This document shows, piece after piece, positions 18,045 to 25,489 of a stretch of DNA of 43,676 nt; the stretch's first letter is position 1, and every line of letters starts with the position of its first letter. The position numbers and the translations under genes are program-made. Under the pieces are notes generated by a model, which was not told the DNA's origin, made no database searches, and saw nothing but the letters and a program-made list of their open reading frames with translations. This stretch comes from DATKFM01 sp046154965 (GTDB lineage: Bacteria > Pseudomonadota > Alphaproteobacteria > Dongiales > Dongiaceae). The stretch covers positions 1 through 43,676 of the forward strand of contig JBJXDY010000081.1 in NCBI GenBank assembly GCA_046154965.1, given 5' to 3'.

Positions 18045-19070
18045 GTGAAGGTGGCGCCGCGGAACATCGAGATATTCCTGCGCAAGCCAGGAGCGGAGAT
18101 CATCGCCGTGCTGATCTACGGACCCGATACCGGATTGGTGCGGGAGCGCGGCGACCGGATGGTGGAGTCCATCGCCGGCGGCATGGACGATCCCTTTCGC
18201 GTCAGCAATGTGACCTTGGCCGATCTGCGCGAAGAGCCGTCGCGCTTGCGCGACGAGGCGGACGCGCTGACCTTCGGTGGCGGCCGCCGCGCCGTGCGGC
18301 TGCGGGATGCGGCGGATTCGGCCGCGGGCGCTGTCGAACTCCTGCTGTCATCCACCACCAGCGCCGGCGTTGCCGTTGTCGAGGCCGGCGATCTCCCCTC
18401 GCGATCGCCGCTGCGCAAGCTCTTCGAGGGCGCGGCAAATGCCGCGGCGCTGCCCTGTTACCGGGACGATGGCGAGGAACTGGGCAAGCTCATCCTGCAA
18501 GTGCTGCGCGCCGCGGGCCTGCAACTCGAGCGGGACGCCCTCGCCTATCTGACGGCCAGTCTCGGCGGCGATCGCGGCCTGACACGGCGCGAATTGGAGA
18601 AGCTTGTCACCTATATGGGTCCGGCCGTCGGTGCGGAGATTCGGCCGGTGACGCTGGCCGATGCCAAGGCCTGCGTCGGCGACTCCTCCGACACGACGCT
18701 GGACGATCTGGTGTTCACGGCGGGGATCGGCAAGCTGTCGGATTTGGAGAGCGTCATTGATCGCGTCCTGGCGGAAGGGGTGAATCCAATTCAGTTGTTG
18801 CGGGCGTTGAGCCGGCATTTTCTCCGGCTGCAACTGGTGACCGGCGGCGGCGATGTGGAGGGTGCGATATCGCGGCTACGGCCGCCGGTGTTCTTTCAGC
18901 GGGTGCCGCAGCTCAAAGCTCAGGCCAAGCGCTGGCGGCCGCCGGCGGTCGCCGCGGCACTCGAGCTGTTGTTGCAGGCGGAGATGCAATGCAAGCGCGC
19001 CGGCTGGCCGGTCGAAACGATCATCAGGCGCACAGTCCTGGATATCGCGCAGATGCCTGGGCGGCGTTAG
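18045..19070 (+). CDS. holA: DNA polymerase III delta subunit
   Basis: The 341-aa delta subunit of the clamp loader, which opens the beta sliding clamp during replication. The N-terminal AAA+-like fold begins VLIYGPDTGLVRERGD, and the C-terminal collar region includes NPIQLLRALSRHFLRLQLV. The start is GTG at 18045. It is last in the leuS-lptE-holA run and converges on parB with stop codons overlapping (19067-19070). Confidence 0.93.
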   Translation: MKVAPRNIEIFLRKPGAEIIAVLIYGPDTGLVRERGDRMVESIAGGMDDPFRVSNVTLADLREEPSRLRDEADALTFGGGRRAVRLRDAADSAAGAVELLLSSTTSAGVAVVEAGDLPSRSPLRKLFEGAANAAALPCYRDDGEELGKLILQVLRAAGLQLERDALAYLTASLGGDRGLTRRELEKLVTYMGPAVGAEIRPVTLADAKACVGDSSDTTLDDLVFTAGIGKLSDLESVIDRVLAEGVNPIQLLRALSRHFLRLQLVTGGGDVEGAISRLRPPVFFQRVPQLKAQAKRWRPPAVAAALELLLQAEMQCKRAGWPVETIIRRTVLDIAQMPGRR

Positions 19071-19939
19071 TTGACGGTCTCGCCCCGCAAGCGGGCGATC
19101 ACCAGGTCAAGCTGTTCCAGGGTCTTGTACTGAATCGTCACATGGCCGGATTCGCCCTGGCCGGATATCGCCACATGCAGCCCGAGCCGCGCGGTGAGAT
19201 CGCGTTCAAGGGCGCGGGTGTCTGCATCCTTTTCGACTCGAGGCCGCGGGGTCAGCTTGCTGCGGCCGAATTTGGCGAGCTTCTCGGTCTGCCGCACATT
19301 CAGCCCGCGATTGACCACCAGGGCCGCCAGCGCCGATGGATCCGCCGTGCCGATCAGCGCGCGGGCATGGCCGGCGCTGAGCTTGCCGTCATCCAGCAGA
19401 ATCTGCACGGTATCCGGCAGGTCCAGCAGCCGCAGCGTGTTGGCGATGTGGCTGCGGCTCTTGCCCACATGCTGGGAGAGGTCTTCCTGGGTGTTGCCGA
19501 ATTCGTCGATAAGCCGGCGATAGCCGCGGGCTTCTTCCAGCGGCGATAGATTCTCGCGCTGAACGTTTTCGACGATGGCGAGCTCCAGCGCTTCGCGGTC
19601 GCTGAGTTCCTTCAGGATGATCGGCACTTCATGCAGCTTGGCCAGTTGCGCCGCACGCCAGCGCCGTTCGCCGGCAACGATCTCGAAGCTGCCGGGATGG
19701 CCTGCCCGCGGCCGTACCAGGATCGGCTGCAGGATGCCGTTCTGCCGCACCGACTCCGCCAGCGCTTCCAGCTCCTCTTGCACGAAGCGTTGCCGCGGCT
19801 GGAAAGCGCCGGGATGGATCTGCTCCACCGGCAGCGTGCGCAGCGAGCGCGGCGGCGTCACCGGCTCTGCGGGATTCTGCGAACCGAGCAGAGCCGAGAG
19901 ACCGCGGCCGAGATTGCGCTTCTGTCCGTCGCTGTTCAT
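19067..19939 (-). CDS. parB: chromosome-partitioning protein ParB
   Basis: A 290-aa CTP-dependent DNA clamp that loads at parS and spreads to form the partition complex. The N-terminal GRGLSALLG segment is the usual ParA-interacting region. GERRWRAAQLAKL (Box II, CTP-binding GERR motif) and ENVQRENLSPLEEARGYRRL precede the helix-turn-helix (TQEDLSQHVGKSRSHIANTL). The C-terminal dimerisation segment is present. Its ATG overlaps the parA stop as ATGA. Two parS sites lie 1.4 and 3.4 kb upstream in the same cluster. Confidence 0.96.
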   Translation of the reverse strand: MNSDGQKRNLGRGLSALLGSQNPAEPVTPPRSLRTLPVEQIHPGAFQPRQRFVQEELEALAESVRQNGILQPILVRPRAGHPGSFEIVAGERRWRAAQLAKLHEVPIILKELSDREALELAIVENVQRENLSPLEEARGYRRLIDEFGNTQEDLSQHVGKSRSHIANTLRLLDLPDTVQILLDDGKLSAGHARALIGTADPSALAALVVNRGLNVRQTEKLAKFGRSKLTPRPRVEKDADTRALERDLTARLGLHVAISGQGESGHVTIQYKTLEQLDLVIARLRGETVN

Positions 19940-20739
19940 GCCGTTCTCTCCTGGGTCAGCGGCTGGCCCTCGCGTGTCAGCACTTCGCGCGCCAGCCGGA
20001 TATAGGCCTGCGCGCCGGTGCTGCGCATGTCATAGATCAGCACGGGTTTGCCGTGGGACGGCGCCTCGGAAATCTTCACGTTGCGCGGAATGATGGTGTC
20101 ATAGACCGCGGCGCCCAGATGCTGGCGCACATCGGCGGCCACCAGTTCGCAGAGATTGTTTCGCTTGTCGAACATGGTGAGCACGATGCCCTGGATGGAC
20201 AACTCCGGGTTGAAAGCGCGTTTCACCTGTTCGATGGTGCGCATGAGATGGGTGAGTCCCTCCAGCGCATAGAACTCGCATTGCAGCGGCACCAGCACCG
20301 CATCGGCAGCGACCAGCGCGTTCAGCGTCAGCAGGTTCAAGGAGGGCGGGCAATCGATAAGAATATAATCATACATGAGGCGCGCCAAGTCGATCGCGCC
20401 GCGCAGGCGGAATTCGCGCCGCTCCTGATCCGCCAATTCCAGATCGGCGCCGGAAAGATCCAGCGAGGCCGGCACCAGCGACATGCGGGGAATCGGCGTC
20501 GGCATTGTGGCCGCGGCGATGGTCACGCCCTCGATCAGTACGTCGTAAGTCGAGAGCTGCCGCGCTTCCGGCCCGATGCCGAGGCCGGTACTGGCATTGC
20601 CCTGGGGATCGAGGTCGATGATCAGCACCCGCTTCTCGCAGGCGGCCAGCGCCGTGGCAAGATTCACCGCCGTCGTCGTCTTGCCGACGCCGCCCTTTTG
20701 GTTGGCCAGCGCCAGCACGCGGCAATTGCCGGACGCCAT
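19936..20739 (-). CDS. parA: chromosome-partitioning ATPase ParA
   Basis: A 267-aa deviant Walker ATPase that drives origin segregation with ParB. The deviant Walker A motif KGGVGKTTT is at residues 15-23, Walker A' is LIIDLDPQGNASTGL and Walker B is ILIDCPPSLN. ATG at 20739 is chosen because family similarity starts there and it leaves a 13-base gap to rsmG; the open frame to 20814 would overlap rsmG. Translationally coupled to parB by ATGA. Confidence 0.96.
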   Translation of the reverse strand: MASGNCRVLALANQKGGVGKTTTAVNLATALAACEKRVLIIDLDPQGNASTGLGIGPEARQLSTYDVLIEGVTIAAATMPTPIPRMSLVPASLDLSGADLELADQERREFRLRGAIDLARLMYDYILIDCPPSLNLLTLNALVAADAVLVPLQCEFYALEGLTHLMRTIEQVKRAFNPELSIQGIVLTMFDKRNNLCELVAADVRQHLGAAVYDTIIPRNVKISEAPSHGKPVLIYDMRSTGAQAYIRLAREVLTREGQPLTQERTA

Positions 20740-20752
20740 GCCGATGTCGCGG

Positions 20753-21370
20753 TTACTGCTTTGCACGCCGAACCTGCCCGATCCGCAGAATGCACCCCGT
20801 GGGGTCAGAGGCACTGGGAAAGCGCTCTACCTCCATTTGCCAGTTTTTGCGCGCCGCGGCTAGTTCTTCTTCCGCCGCCGCGCCCTTGAGAAATAAAGCT
20901 TTTCCGTCAGGCCACAGAAGTTTCTGTGCATAACTGAGCAGTTGGTCGAGCGGCGCGCAGGCGCGCGCCGTGACGACACGGGCGCTGATGCCCTCCAACT
21001 GTTCGATGCGCTTGTTGTGAATTGTCGGCTTCGCGCCGGCGGCGCGGGCAGCCTCGGCCAGAAAGACGCATTTGCGCTGATCGGACTCGATCAGATGGAC
21101 TTCGGGAATCCCGAGGATCGCAAGGACAAGGCCCGGAAAGCCGGCGCCACTGCCGAGGTCGATGATCGATGATGTCCCCTCGGGCAAGAGTGGCAGGAGT
21201 TGCGCGCTGTCCAGCATATGGCGCCGCCAGAGGTCGTTGATCGTCGAGGCAGAGACTAGGTTGATCCTTGCCTGCCATTTGACGAGCAAAGCGGCGTAGG
21301 CCGCCAGCCGCCCGATTGTTTCACGTGAAACGCCGGTCGCCGCGGCAAAATCTTCCGGCCCGTAGCCCAT
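20753..21370 (-). CDS. rsmG: 16S rRNA (guanine-N7) methyltransferase RsmG
   Basis: Methylates N7 of a conserved guanine (G527 in E. coli numbering) of 16S rRNA with SAM. The SAM-binding motif is IIDLGSGAGFPGLVLAIL; LVKWQARINLVS and RRHMLDSAQL are family hallmarks. ATG at 21370 (205 aa) is preferred; an ATG at 21412 would overlap mnmG by 35 bases. A parS sequence is embedded in the coding region, where it spells V-S-R-E-T in the GVSRETIG segment near the N-terminus. Confidence 0.94.
   Translation of the reverse strand: MGYGPEDFAAATGVSRETIGRLAAYAALLVKWQARINLVSASTINDLWRRHMLDSAQLLPLLPEGTSSIIDLGSGAGFPGLVLAILGIPEVHLIESDQRKCVFLAEAARAAGAKPTIHNKRIEQLEGISARVVTARACAPLDQLLSYAQKLLWPDGKALFLKGAAAEEELAAARKNWQMEVERFPSASDPTGCILRIGQVRRAKQ
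21317..21332. promoter_or_regulatory. parS: parS site inside rsmG
   Basis: The 16-mer TGTTTCACGTGAAACG matches the parS consensus TGTTTCACGTGAAACA at 15 of 16 positions, with a perfect 14-bp palindromic core. It lies in the rsmG frame. Such near-universal parS palindromes are ParB loading sites; parB is in the same cluster. Confidence 0.9.
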
Positions 21371-21377
21371 CCGCCCG

Positions 21378-23246
21378 TCAGGCCGAAATCCGTTCGATGC
21401 GGCGCCGGACATGACGCAGCAGCGCGTTCAGCGCGGCTGGCGTCACGCCGGAAATCCGTGCAGCGGCTCCCAAGGTTGCCGGGCGGGCGGCCTTCAACTT
21501 ACTGCGGATTTCCGCAGATAGATTGGGCATCCCGTCGTAGTCCAGGCCAGCGGGCAGCAGCAGGTTTTCGTCCCGCTGGAAGGCGTGGATGTCGGCCTCC
21601 TGGCGGCCCAGATAGCCCGCGTAGCGGGCTTCGATCTCTAGCTGCTCGGCGGCATGGCCGGGCACATTCCGCAGCTCCGGCCAGAGGTCGCGAATCGCTG
21701 CGAAGCTCATGTCGGGATAGCCGAGCACGTCCATGGCGGTGCGGCGGACGCCGTCCTGGTTCACGGGAATACCTTTGTTTTTCAGCACATTGGGTGTGGC
21801 CGCCACGCTCTGGGCGAGGCGGCGGGCCTGGTCGATCTCCTGGCGCCGCCGGTCGAAGACCTGCCGCCGGCGGGTTCCGACGACGCCGATATCGACGCCC
21901 TTCCCAGTCAGGCGTAGATCGGCATTGTCGGCCCGCAAAGTCAGCCGGTACTCGGCGCGGGAGGTGAACATACGGTAGGGTTCGCTGGTCCCGCGGGTCA
22001 CCAAGTCGTCGATCATCACGCCGATATAGGCGTCGCTGCGATCCAGCAGGAATGGTTCGGCGGATCCGGCTGCCGTCAAGGCGGCGTTGATGCCGGCCAT
22101 CAGTCCCTGGGCCCCCGCCTCTTCATATCCGGTCGTGCCGTTGATCTGCCCGGCCAGGTAGAGTCCCGGCACGCGGCGGGTCTCCAAGCTTGGCTTCAGC
22201 TCGCGGGGATCGACAAAGTCATACTCGATGGCATAGCCCGGCCTGATCATCTTCGCCCGGTTCAGTCCAGGGATGGTGGCAAGAATCTCCATCTGGACCT
22301 CCGCCGGCAGCGAGGTGGAGATGCCGTTGGGATAGACGGTGTCGTCATCCAGGCCTTCGGGCTCCAGGAAGATCTGATGGCGCTCCTTGTCGGCGAAGCG
22401 GACGATCTTGTCCTCGACCGACGGGCAATAGCGCGGGCCGGTGCTCTCGATCTGTCCGGAGTACATGGGAGAGCGGTGCAGATTGCGGCGGATGACCTCG
22501 TGGGTGGCGGCACTGGTCCAGGTGATGTGGCAGTTCACTTGGGGCGTGGTGATCCGGTCCGTCAGATAGGAGAATGGGACCGGCGGGTTGTCGCCGGGCT
22601 GAACCTCCAGGCCGCTCCGGTCGATGGTTCGGCCATCGAGCCGCGGCGGTGTGCCGGTCTTCAGCCGGCCAAGAGGAAATCCGAGCCGATTCAAAGTCCT
22701 GGACAACCCAATCGAGGGTGCCTCGCCGACCCGCCCGGCCGGCGTCTGGGCCTCTCCTATATGTATTAGTCCGCGAAGAAAGGTGCCGGTGGTCAGGACA
22801 ACGGCGCCGGCCTGATAGGCCTTCCCCGACGCCGCCAGGACTCCCTGGATGGCGCAATCTTCGCCCGTGATCAGATCCTCGACAGCATCGCAGACGATGG
22901 TCAGGTTGTCCTGCTCGGCAAGCAGGCCCTGGACCGCCTGGCGATAAAGCTTCCGGTCGGCCTGGGCCCGGGGTCCGCGAACCGCGGGGCCTTTGCTCCG
23001 GTTGAGCATCCGGAATTGGATTCCGGCTGCATCGGCCGCCCGGCCCATGATTCCGTCCAGCGCGTCGATCTCCCGGACCAGGTGTCCCTTCGCCAGACCG
23101 CCGATGGCCGGATTGCAGGACATCTCGCCGATTTTGGCGGCGTCATGGGTCAGCAGCAGGGTGCGAACGCCCATTCGAGCTGCGGCCGCGGCCGCCTCGG
23201 CCCCGGCGTGCCCGCCCCCGACAATAATGACATCCCAGGTCTTCAT
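21378..23246 (-). CDS. mnmG: tRNA uridine-5-carboxymethylaminomethyl modification enzyme MnmG
   Basis: A 622-aa FAD-dependent protein that works with MnmE to install cmnm5 at the wobble uridine (U34) of certain tRNAs. The N-terminal dinucleotide-binding motif is VIIVGGGHAGAEAAA. Family signatures such as NPAIGGLAKGHLVREIDALDG and GTPPRLDG are visible. The length matches bacterial GidA. It sits seven bases upstream of rsmG and 82 bases downstream of mnmE, the canonical near-origin gid cluster. Confidence 0.97.
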   Translation of the reverse strand: MKTWDVIIVGGGHAGAEAAAAAARMGVRTLLLTHDAAKIGEMSCNPAIGGLAKGHLVREIDALDGIMGRAADAAGIQFRMLNRSKGPAVRGPRAQADRKLYRQAVQGLLAEQDNLTIVCDAVEDLITGEDCAIQGVLAASGKAYQAGAVVLTTGTFLRGLIHIGEAQTPAGRVGEAPSIGLSRTLNRLGFPLGRLKTGTPPRLDGRTIDRSGLEVQPGDNPPVPFSYLTDRITTPQVNCHITWTSAATHEVIRRNLHRSPMYSGQIESTGPRYCPSVEDKIVRFADKERHQIFLEPEGLDDDTVYPNGISTSLPAEVQMEILATIPGLNRAKMIRPGYAIEYDFVDPRELKPSLETRRVPGLYLAGQINGTTGYEEAGAQGLMAGINAALTAAGSAEPFLLDRSDAYIGVMIDDLVTRGTSEPYRMFTSRAEYRLTLRADNADLRLTGKGVDIGVVGTRRRQVFDRRRQEIDQARRLAQSVAATPNVLKNKGIPVNQDGVRRTAMDVLGYPDMSFAAIRDLWPELRNVPGHAAEQLEIEARYAGYLGRQEADIHAFQRDENLLLPAGLDYDGMPNLSAEIRSKLKAARPATLGAAARISGVTPAALNALLRHVRRRIERISA

Positions 23247-23301
23247 GGCGGCGAAATCTAGTGAGGACCGATTTCCGAGTCAAAAGACACGCGCGTAACT
23301 T

Positions 23302-23317
23302 TGTTTCACGTGAAACA
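23302..23317. promoter_or_regulatory. parS: perfect parS site between mnmE and mnmG
   Basis: TGTTTCACGTGAAACA matches the parS consensus at all 16 positions and is fully palindromic. It lies in the 82-base gap between the mnmE stop and the mnmG start, about 11 kb from the putative oriC. Expected ParB loading site. Confidence 0.95.
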
Positions 23318-23328
23318 TTGGTCCGGGC

Positions 23329-24711
23329 TTACTTGCCGATGCAGAAGTCCCGAAACACCACATCCAGGATATCTTCGACATCCACCCTGCCCGTGATCCG
23401 GCCAATCGACCGGACTGCCAGCCGCAGATCCTCGGCGATCAGCTCCGGCTGCTCTGCCGCCAAGGCGCCACTCAGGGCCGTGGCCGCCTCTTCCAGTGCA
23501 TGGCGGTGCCGCGCCCGGGTCAAAAACGGTGCCTCGCCAGCCCCTGCGATCGCTTCGACGCGCTTCTGAATTTCCGCTATCAGCTCCGGCAGGCCCTGGC
23601 CATTGGAGACCGAAATCGGGAATGCTCCCTCAATCTTGCCGCTCCAGCCATGAGCCGCCAAGTCTGTCCGGCTGACGACAGGCAATGCTCGCTTATCCAT
23701 CAGCCCGACGGTGCCGGCATCGATTTCAGGGAGTCCGGCGGCATCGAATAGCAGGATATTGATATCTGCTGCCTCCGCCCGTTGGAGCGCCCGCCTGACG
23801 CCTTCAGCCTCAATCTCGTCCGCGGCATCCCGCAAACCGGCCGTATCCGCGAGGTCGACAAGGTAACCGCCAAGGTCCAGCCGCACTTCCACCACATCCC
23901 GGGTAGTGCCTGCCCGTGCCGACACGATGGCGGCGTCCCGTCCAGCTAAATAATTCAAAAGACTTGATTTTCCAGAGTTTGGCGCGCCGAGGATGGCGAC
24001 CGATACGCCCTCCCGCAACCGCTCGCCACGCCGGCTATCAGCCAGATGAGTGCCGATCTCCCGCGCCAACCCACTAGCAAGCCCTTGAACCTCCTGCAAA
24101 AGCTCGGATGGCAGGTTATCTTCGGGAAAATCGATATGGGCCTCGAGCCTAGCCAGCGTCCTGACCAGCCGCTCCCGCCAGCCCTCATACAACCGGCCGA
24201 GCGCCCCCGCCAACTGGCGCAGCGCTTGGCGCCTTTGCTGCTCGGTGTCGGCATTGATCAGATCGGCAATGCCTTCGGCTGCCGTCAGATCCAGCTTGCC
24301 ATTCTCGAACGCCCTTCGCGTGAACTCCCCGGCATCCGCCGGCCGCAGGCCTGGAATCCCCGCCAGCTCATCGACCACGGCAGATAGGACGGCACGGCCG
24401 CCATGGAGATGCAGCTCCGCCATGTCCTCGCCGGTAAAACTAGCCGGTCCTGGAAACATGGCCACAAGGCAGTGATCGAGAGCAACTTGATTGCGTTGTG
24501 AATGCAAGTTGCACAAAGTTAGTGTCCTTGGTTTCGCAACTACTCCGCCCGAGAGCAATTGAATGGCATCGAGCGCCTTCGGGCCGGAAATCCTGACGAC
24601 CGAGATCGCCATGTTGCCGGCCCCGGTGGCTGGCGCGAAGATCGTGTCGCCATGGCGGCTGGCCGGTGTTCCGCTCGCGCGGACCGGCGGCTCACTTTTC
24701 GCCCGGCCCAT
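23329..24711 (-). CDS. mnmE: tRNA modification GTPase MnmE
   Basis: A 460-aa GTPase partner of MnmG in wobble-uridine modification. The N-terminal folate-binding domain includes GDTIFAPATGAGNMAISVVR. The G-domain P-loop GAPNSGKS is at residues 242-249, with TTRD and DTAG-type switch motifs following. The C-terminal CIGK carries the conserved cysteine. The only usable start is ATG at 24711, which overlaps the ferredoxin gene's 3' end by 20 bases. Confidence 0.96.
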   Translation of the reverse strand: MGRAKSEPPVRASGTPASRHGDTIFAPATGAGNMAISVVRISGPKALDAIQLLSGGVVAKPRTLTLCNLHSQRNQVALDHCLVAMFPGPASFTGEDMAELHLHGGRAVLSAVVDELAGIPGLRPADAGEFTRRAFENGKLDLTAAEGIADLINADTEQQRRQALRQLAGALGRLYEGWRERLVRTLARLEAHIDFPEDNLPSELLQEVQGLASGLAREIGTHLADSRRGERLREGVSVAILGAPNSGKSSLLNYLAGRDAAIVSARAGTTRDVVEVRLDLGGYLVDLADTAGLRDAADEIEAEGVRRALQRAEAADINILLFDAAGLPEIDAGTVGLMDKRALPVVSRTDLAAHGWSGKIEGAFPISVSNGQGLPELIAEIQKRVEAIAGAGEAPFLTRARHRHALEEAATALSGALAAEQPELIAEDLRLAVRSIGRITGRVDVEDILDVVFRDFCIGK

Positions 24712-25057
24712 AGTCCGGCTTCAGAATCAGGCGTGGCACCCGGCCGCCGCCCTTCACATGGTTAAGCAGGATCTCGTCAACGTCCGAGGTCGACTCGTAG
24801 CGATACCAGACGCCTTCGGGATAAATCACCATCGTCGGCCCGAGCTCGCAGCGATCCAGGCAGCCGGACGCATTGATGCGCACCCGCTCCAGCCCCTCTT
24901 CCTTGGCGCGGGCTTTCATATAGTTCCGCAGTTTCTCCGCGCCCTTCTCTTTGCAACAGCCTCGCGGATGTCCGGCGGGTCGCTCGTTGGTGCAGCAGAA
25001 CACATGAACTCGATAAAATGCCGCGGGATCTTCTCCATTCGCCGGACCCGAACTCAT
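24692..25057 (-). CDS. thioredoxin-like [2Fe-2S] ferredoxin
   Basis: A 121-aa protein with cysteines arranged as in thioredoxin-like [2Fe-2S] ferredoxins: C21/C22, C34/C35, C66 and C70 (VFCCTNERPAGHPRGCC; ASGCLDRCELG). Members are small cytoplasmic electron carriers of varied partners. Its ATG overlaps the DUF6489 stop (ATGA) and its end overlaps mnmE by 20 bases, so all three appear translationally linked. The electron acceptor is unknown; the link to mnmE may be only transcriptional. Confidence 0.85.
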   Translation of the reverse strand: MSSGPANGEDPAAFYRVHVFCCTNERPAGHPRGCCKEKGAEKLRNYMKARAKEEGLERVRINASGCLDRCELGPTMVIYPEGVWYRYESTSDVDEILLNHVKGGGRVPRLILKPDYGPGEK

Positions 25058-25302
25058 TTATGTCCCTTTTCCCGATGCTGATCGAACTGCGCCCAAAAGG
25101 CCTTCTGCATTTGATCGAAACTCGCACCGGCCATGGGCATCCAGGTCTTCCACAACGACTCCGGATCCATCGACTTCATCGTCGACTTCAGGCGGTCGCC
25201 GACTTCCTGCATCAATTCCTTCTGCAGCGGCGCCACGTCGGGCAGACCCATGAAGGTTCGCGCCTCTTCGGGGGTGCAATCGATATCAATGGTGATTTTC
25301 AT
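25054..25302 (-). CDS. DUF6489 family small protein
   Basis: An 82-aa protein, MKITIDIDCTPEEARTFMGL at its start, with a short beta strand then predicted helices (LQKELMQEVGDRL; FDQMQKAFWAQFDQH). It fits the alphaproteobacterial DUF6489 family of unknown function. It is the first gene of the DUF6489-ferredoxin-mnmE chain and overlaps the ferredoxin start by four bases. The end is lysine/histidine-rich. Confidence 0.8.
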   Translation of the reverse strand: MKITIDIDCTPEEARTFMGLPDVAPLQKELMQEVGDRLKSTMKSMDPESLWKTWMPMAGASFDQMQKAFWAQFDQHREKGHK

Positions 25303-25489
25303 AGAATCCTCGTCGCGCGTTGCGAATGAGCCGGCCCACCGCGGCCCAACCTAATGCCGCCATTCGCTGCCGTCCACTTGGCGGCGGCCCATCAAAGCGG
25401 TCAATCTCCTTGCAGGCCCACGCCACCCGCTCCATTTTGGCGCCACCGATTCGCCGCGCCCTGGCACCCCCCTCACAATTGGCTTCCGA

